This document shows positions 5,441-5,738 of a stretch of DNA of 5,738 nt, one piece after another. Both the position numbers and the translations under genes were made by a program. The stretch's first letter is position 1. Each line of letters begins with the position of its first letter. The stretch spans positions 1-5,738 of the forward strand of contig JAIEOG010000323.1 of NCBI GenBank assembly GCA_019750655.1, in the 5' to 3' direction. This DNA comes from a bacterium. GTDB taxonomy: Bacteria > Bdellovibrionota > FAC87 > UBA2466. The notes under the pieces were generated by a model. That model saw only the letters and a list, made by a program, of their open reading frames with translations. It was not told the origin of the DNA and ran no database searches.

Positions 5441-5738
5441 GATTCACCTCCAACGGCGAGGTATACGAAGCGGTTTCCGCAGATTTCGAGTTCATCGTAA
5501 TCCACGAGGCTCGCACGGTATTCCGCGCGGCCATTGAGAAGGTACGGATTGGGTGCAGTTCCCACTAATTCCACAGCCCCATCGCACAGCGCTTCAAAGT
5601 CGGCCCCAGAGGCGCCTTCTTTGGGTGTCAGCACGACGTCTGCAGCGGAATCCGAGGCAATGCGGTTGCGCCCTTGACGCAAAAAGAAGAGTTCTCCTTG
5701 GTGTGTGCCTTCGTGGCAGTACAGCACGCCGTGAGCCG
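5437..5738 (-). CDS. FHA-like domain protein (5' partial)
   Basis: The frame is open to the right edge: before the possible GTG start at 5727 it continues as Ala-His-Gly, and AHGVLYCHEGTHQGELFFLR reads as the usual first strands of an FHA domain, so the start is probably beyond the window. The visible part fits an FHA beta sandwich: GELFFLRQGRNRIASDSAAD then VVLT, NPYLLNGRAEYR, and DYDELEICGNRFVYLAV at the end. In canonical FHA domains (IGR, SxxH, N motifs) Gly-Arg and Ser/His bind the phosphothreonine peptide. Here the IGR equivalent reads IAS and no SxxH is seen (EGASGADFE), while the NG of the last motif is kept. It may therefore bind partners independently of phosphate. It is the first gene visible in the operon and overlaps the next by ATGA. 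An alternative is that more domains lie upstream, out of sight. Confidence 0.82.
   Translation of the reverse strand, partial: AHGVLYCHEGTHQGELFFLRQGRNRIASDSAADVVLTPKEGASGADFEALCDGAVELVGTAPNPYLLNGRAEYRASLVDYDELEICGNRFVYLAVGGES
5447..5451 (-). promoter_or_regulatory. ribosome binding site of the 145-aa protein gene
   Basis: GGAGG on the - strand, six bases before the first ATG at 5440 and nine before the second at 5437. It lies in the last codons (Gly-Gly-Glu-Ser) of the FHA-like gene. Confidence 0.75.

Overview
The window is almost pure coding DNA. It holds six genes: one on the + strand that enters from the left edge, and five on the - strand that form one tightly packed operon and meet the first gene tail to tail with a single base (1919) between the stop codons. 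No RNA gene, insertion sequence, CRISPR array or intergenic promoter is visible. The organism is very likely a Gram-negative bacterium: there is a lipoprotein with a clear lipobox and a signal-peptide protein with one membrane crossing. Base composition is moderately GC-rich by eye, with no abrupt shift between genes. The mix of FecR-like, FHA, VWA and phage-spike-like proteins would fit Bdellovibrionota, Myxococcota or related lineages, but that placement is inference and the sequence does not fix it.

Left third (+ strand, to 1918): a membrane-anchored FecR-domain protein whose N-terminus lies outside the window. After the FecR domain come five beta-sandwich-like (fibronectin III/Ig-like) modules with a period near 98 residues.

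Right two thirds (- strand, transcribed from the right edge towards 1920), in transcription order: (1) an FHA-like protein cut by the window edge; (2) a 145-residue cytoplasmic protein of unknown family; (3) a 452-residue protein with signal peptide, periplasmic VWA-like domain, transmembrane helix, zinc-ribbon motif and cytoplasmic FHA-like domain; (4) a 330-residue lipoprotein starting at GTG; (5) a 249-residue spike protein of the gp5/VgrG/baseplate-V type without a gp27-like head domain. Four of the four gene junctions overlap (ATGA three times, 11 bases once), so the five products are probably made in coordinated amounts.

Taken together, the operon pairs a contractile-injection or phage-type spike with an outer-membrane lipoprotein and FHA/VWA membrane proteins. 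This suggests an envelope-anchored injection apparatus with a phospho-signalling or scaffold component, such as a divergent type VI-like system, rather than a free phage. No sheath, tube, baseplate-wedge or ATPase gene lies in this window, so that reading remains a hypothesis.
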